From Panaeolus papilionaceus (lineage: Eukaryota; Basidiomycota; Agaricomycetes; Agaricales): 64,000 nucleotides of DNA. Both the position numbers and the translations under genes were made by a program. Positions 60,719-64,000 of this stretch are shown piece after piece. Every line of letters starts with the position of its first letter. Position 1 is the first letter of the stretch. Where the stretch lies: contig JADNRZ010000003.1 in assembly GCA_015501605.1 (NCBI GenBank), forward strand, positions 806,001 to 870,000, given 5' to 3'. The notes under the pieces were generated by a model. It saw only the letters and a program-made list of their open reading frames with translations, was not told the origin of the DNA and ran no database searches.

Positions 60719-62104
60719 ATGGCACAAGTCGCGTATTCAGGCGCCCTTCCATCTAAAAAGAAATCAGAACTTCAGGAGATTGCTATAGCACTCAGGCTTA
60801 GTGATCAAGGAACAAAGGATGAGATTCAGACGCGAATCAAGAAACATCTCGACAGAAATCAAGACGAATTGGAGGAAAATCCAACTTTTTCAGGTCTTTT
60901 CGGTCGCAAGAGGAGAACTGGTAGTTTAGTACCTCAATCACAAGTCGCGCCTCCAAGGTATATTTTCTTATAATTTCAAATTGTTTTGATCTTCACGACT
61001 AACATTATTATTAGTACCCGCTTTGCTCCTCCGAGCTCAACCTCCGTCTCCATAGATAACCCCAAACCATCTTCCGTTCGTAAGGCCCTTGATCCGATCA
61101 GAGAGGGTACTCCTGTAAAGGACCTCCGAGATGTCTCTCAATTCCTCAAGCATCCATTCAGCCCAGCTGAGGATACACCAGAGTCATCACCGCGTCAAGC
61201 AAACCAACAGGCCCCTGCTACACCCAGCAGTCTCCCACCACTTCCTCCCAGCCCGAGCAAGAGTATAATTGAACATATTCCTCAAGCTGCATCAAATGTA
61301 CGCGCTGTTGTTCAACAAATCACTCAACAAGAGGTCATGCAGAATGGCAACGAGCTATTAATAGCTCTTCGAGCAGTAATTATCTACCGATACCTCAGCT
61401 GCTCTTATTTCTGACACCCCATCCATCAGTTCCTTTCAAACTCACGTAATATCTGGTCTCTAACAGCCTTATTTGAGCTGCTATACGTCGTGTATGCTAC
61501 CGTTCCTTGGAACTACGTGGAGGTTAGTGTGCATTGGTGCCTCATGTTTCCGCGTCGCTCGCAATTGACCCCGACCACACAGATTCCTCTCTCTCCACGC
61601 AAAGTTAACTGGGCCATTTCGATGGCATACCCACCATTGAGCACTTTCCAAGCAACAGCGTTCTGGATAACCCTCTTCCATTGGGCCATCCCTACTCTCG
61701 TCATTCCCACCGTGTTCGGTTCCCTAATCTCATTCAGCCCGGTTGCCCCAACACCACCTCCCACGGGGTCAGAGAAACCAGTGACCAAGCCTGCCGCCCC
61801 ACTGGATCCTTTGACTGCGTCCATCATTCGATTGGTCGCACAAATTGCCTACCCTTATGAGTCGCTCTCTGTGCGCAATAACATTGTGGGCCTCGATGTA
61901 ATGGGCTCCAACGGACGCATTTTAAGCGCATCGACTGGTCTTGCATTCGCATTCGCCGAGGCTATTCAGGGCGCGCCAAAGATATTCGCCAAGACGCTGG
62001 TCGCTGAACAACGCAAAACTATCACCTTGGGCGATGGTGAATCGTCGTCATCGACAAGGAGGAGGATTATGCCCACCGAAGAAGTCAGTGCGGAAGTAGA
62101 TTGA
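60719..62104 (+). CDS. SAP-domain membrane protein
   Basis: Four exons: 60719-60957, 61015-61375, 61430-61522, 61583-62104; 1215 nt, 404 aa. The N-terminus holds a SAP-like helix-turn-helix (SGALPSKKKSELQEIAIALR then GTKDEIQTRIKKHLD, residues about 7-46), a DNA- or chromatin-binding motif. A Pro/Ser-rich linker follows, then hydrophobic segments: IWSLTALFELLYVVYATVPW and FQATAFWITLFHWAIPTLVI, with more in IIRLVAQIAYPYESL. A SAP motif joined to membrane segments suggests an inner-nuclear-membrane or chromatin-tethering protein, but it is not the HeH/Man1 architecture of Src1. Function unknown. Confidence 0.78.
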
Positions 62105-62890
62105 ACGTTTCATCACCCGTGCTGTGAAGCCCTCTCCATCTCCCACTGATTCGATATCTGCTATTTCTTCCGATATAATTATTCGCTCTGCACTGCGCTT
62201 TGTCCTTGCTTTCGAGTGCTTATGATTTTTTTGTTTTACGAAATTCCCCGTCGATGGCTTATCCTCACGAATCTTTGCAACTTGAACCTGAGTCTTTCAC
62301 CAGACTCCACTCCAACCCCTAATTGATGACCACAACTTTTTTTTTGTCTTATTTCTCTTCCCTAACCTTTCTTCTAATGATACCAGTTATCTATTGTATA
62401 CGTCTTATCGTTATGTTATAGATTACTAAGTACGGTTGCCTGCAATAGTATGTACTGTTTGATACGGGAGTTGTACCATTATTTACCCAACCATCTAACC
62501 CCTTCTCCCTTTACAGTGTTGGGTAATCAAACATACCCCGATCCTGTGAGGCTCGACTACGTTTAAATTATGTACTTTTTCTGTATGGTAGGTCTTAGCG
62601 GTGTATATTACTTTTCTGTCTTGGTTAACAATTTTATTCCGCTTCTCAAACACGTCGAGAGAGATTCAGGAGCATTGGATGGAATTTTACTCGTTTGAGT
62701 TGCATCGTAAGCGCTGGATCAAATTCCCAAGCTGACGCTGATCTACGCATCTCTTGGGAGCCTGAGGTGATGATGCTTTAAGAAGTATTCAATGCTACCA
62801 TTACGGTGCCCAGCCCGTGTCGAACTATTGCAAAATTTTGTACATTCTGCGGGGACCCGACGTTCTCCTTGCTCGGGGTAAAGACTGGGT
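62105..62890. other. 3' flank and intergenic
   Basis: About 790 bases, T-rich and AT-rich. No gene is seen. Confidence 0.4.
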
Positions 62891-63668
62891 CTACTTCTTC
62901 GAGTATTTCAACTGAGGGAATACACTTAAACAGCGCCAGAGTTGAAGTACCATGAGGTTTGGAGAGGATAGAATGGTCGACAGGGGAATGTGGACCACAT
63001 TGATGAAGGATAGCTTTGTAAAGGCGCTGGTGCAGAGATAGTATGCGGTGAGATGACCAAATCCAATGTAGCCAGCATCCGTAGTGTGATATGACTTTCT
63101 GCCATAGAGGACGTCAATATGCAGGCTGTTTAAAGCAGGAAGACCCAAGAAGTTGGTGCAGAATTCCTCGTTAGACTCGAGGTTTTCATCTACGGCGTGT
63201 TCTATAGAGTATACAAGTCTTTCGATGTGATTGCGCAAGAAGGGTTTTGAGTCAAGATATGGAGCAGCCGGTCTCGAGAGGATTGAAAGGCAGGGCCTAT
63301 CTCGACATTGTGTGCCATGTGTGGCTGGCACAACGAAAAGAAGGATTGAGGCTGCATACTCGAAGGTTTGTTATTTAGTCTCGTTGCCTTCCGGAGGCGA
63401 CATGGTCGATGATGTATTGGAAGATTTCGAGGGGGAATGGGATACTGGAATCTAGTTTTGTGCTATTACTGGGTAAGACGACGCTTTCAGCTGGATCGAA
63501 AGTGGAATCACAGTAGGGCAGGTGCATGGTGAACATGTGTGGAAATTGCTTGATCTGAGTTGGACGTTTGTTCGATGGGTGAACGATTAAGGACAAGTGG
63601 GTCGAAGCCCAAGCTGCGTTATCGGCGTTGCAACTTGGCAGTTTCACTGAGGTTTCTGAGATATTCAT
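62891..63668 (-). pseudogene. Broken F-box gene
   Basis: The minus strand opens with MNISETSVKL and later FPLEIFQYIIDHVASG, an F-box like that at 53720. The frame then stops at 63375 (TAA), yet homologous sequence continues in the same frame as NLRVCSLNPSFRC, and further on in another frame as FLRNHIERLVYSIEHAVD, LPALNSLHI and LTAYYLCTSAFTKLSF. One nonsense change plus at least one frameshift are needed, and I see no intron that would remove them. It could be a recently dead member of the F-box family. Confidence 0.6.
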
Positions 63669-64000
63669 TCAAATGTAAGGAAGGAAAATTCGTTGCGAAT
63701 ATTTGATCGAATCTACGTTACACTTTGGTGACTAGATATTACATCGAATCAGGTATGTACCTTCCGTACTCTAAATCTCCAGGGAAGAGGTAGTCTCCCT
63801 CGAAAGACTCGAACGTGATAAGACATAGGATGTTCGAACACATATGTAGACGAGTGAGCGCCCCGCGTAGTTTCTTTTCAAACTCCAGCACGGGATCCGA
63901 GTTTGGTTGTTCATTTTGTCCTGATATACCTGCATCAGCGGCTCGGAGACACGAGGGTTCAGCTTGAAGGTGCTTTGCATCCATTTTGAAAACGATGTGT
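63669..64000. other. Right edge, nothing assigned
   Basis: A minus-strand open frame (63739-63984) has no recognisable motif or splice support; it may be part of a gene that extends beyond the window. Confidence 0.3.

Overview
The window is nuclear DNA of a filamentous basidiomycete, most likely a mushroom-forming agaricomycete. Support: genes are close-packed on both strands, almost all are cut by 45-75 nt GT-AG introns with CTRAC-like branch sites, F-box families are present (one member decayed), and a broken agaricomycete-type tyrosine recombinase lies at 56.4-57.3 kb. I rebuilt the spliced genes by hand. For each complete multi-exon gene model the exon lengths add up to an exact number of codons, which is a strong internal check. 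No tRNA, rRNA or CRISPR was found.

Layout. 0-8 kb: a UBC7-type ubiquitin E2 runs off the left edge (minus), then RPC2, the second-largest subunit of RNA polymerase III (minus, 15 exons including a 7-nt micro-exon), and head-to-head with it a second E2 of the UBE2G1 type (plus). 8.5-15.5 kb: the scaffold nucleoporin NUP192/NUP205. 15.9-23.6 kb: an ADP-ribosylation neighbourhood of two divergently transcribed paralogues, each with four Cys4 zinc-knuckle repeats followed by a PARP-like catalytic domain, then an intronless microbial-type poly(ADP-ribose) glycohydrolase (PARG). One paralogue keeps the His-Tyr-Glu triad; the other has lost His and Tyr. 23.7-29.1 kb: IMP dehydrogenase and a GEN1/Yen1 Holliday-junction resolvase.

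29.3-44 kb: an F-box/LRR-like protein, a small DUF1857 (SRPBCC) protein, a secreted Cys-rich protein, an NCS1 nucleobase/vitamin transporter, the FIG4 phosphoinositide phosphatase and the RFT1 oligosaccharide-lipid translocation protein. 44-59 kb: two nearly identical GH43+CBM6 secreted glycosidase genes lie in inverted orientation about 11-13 kb apart, enclosing TSC2 (tuberin), a decayed DUF1857 copy, an F-box gene and the recombinase relic. 59-64 kb: a small secreted, C-terminally anchored Cys-rich protein, a SAP-domain membrane protein and a broken F-box gene.

Most genes are housekeeping. The stretch most likely to hold an undescribed system is 15.9-23.6 kb: a possible writer, a degenerate writer-like partner and an eraser of ADP-ribose side by side. 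The 44-59 kb part is a region of recent duplication, inversion and decay.
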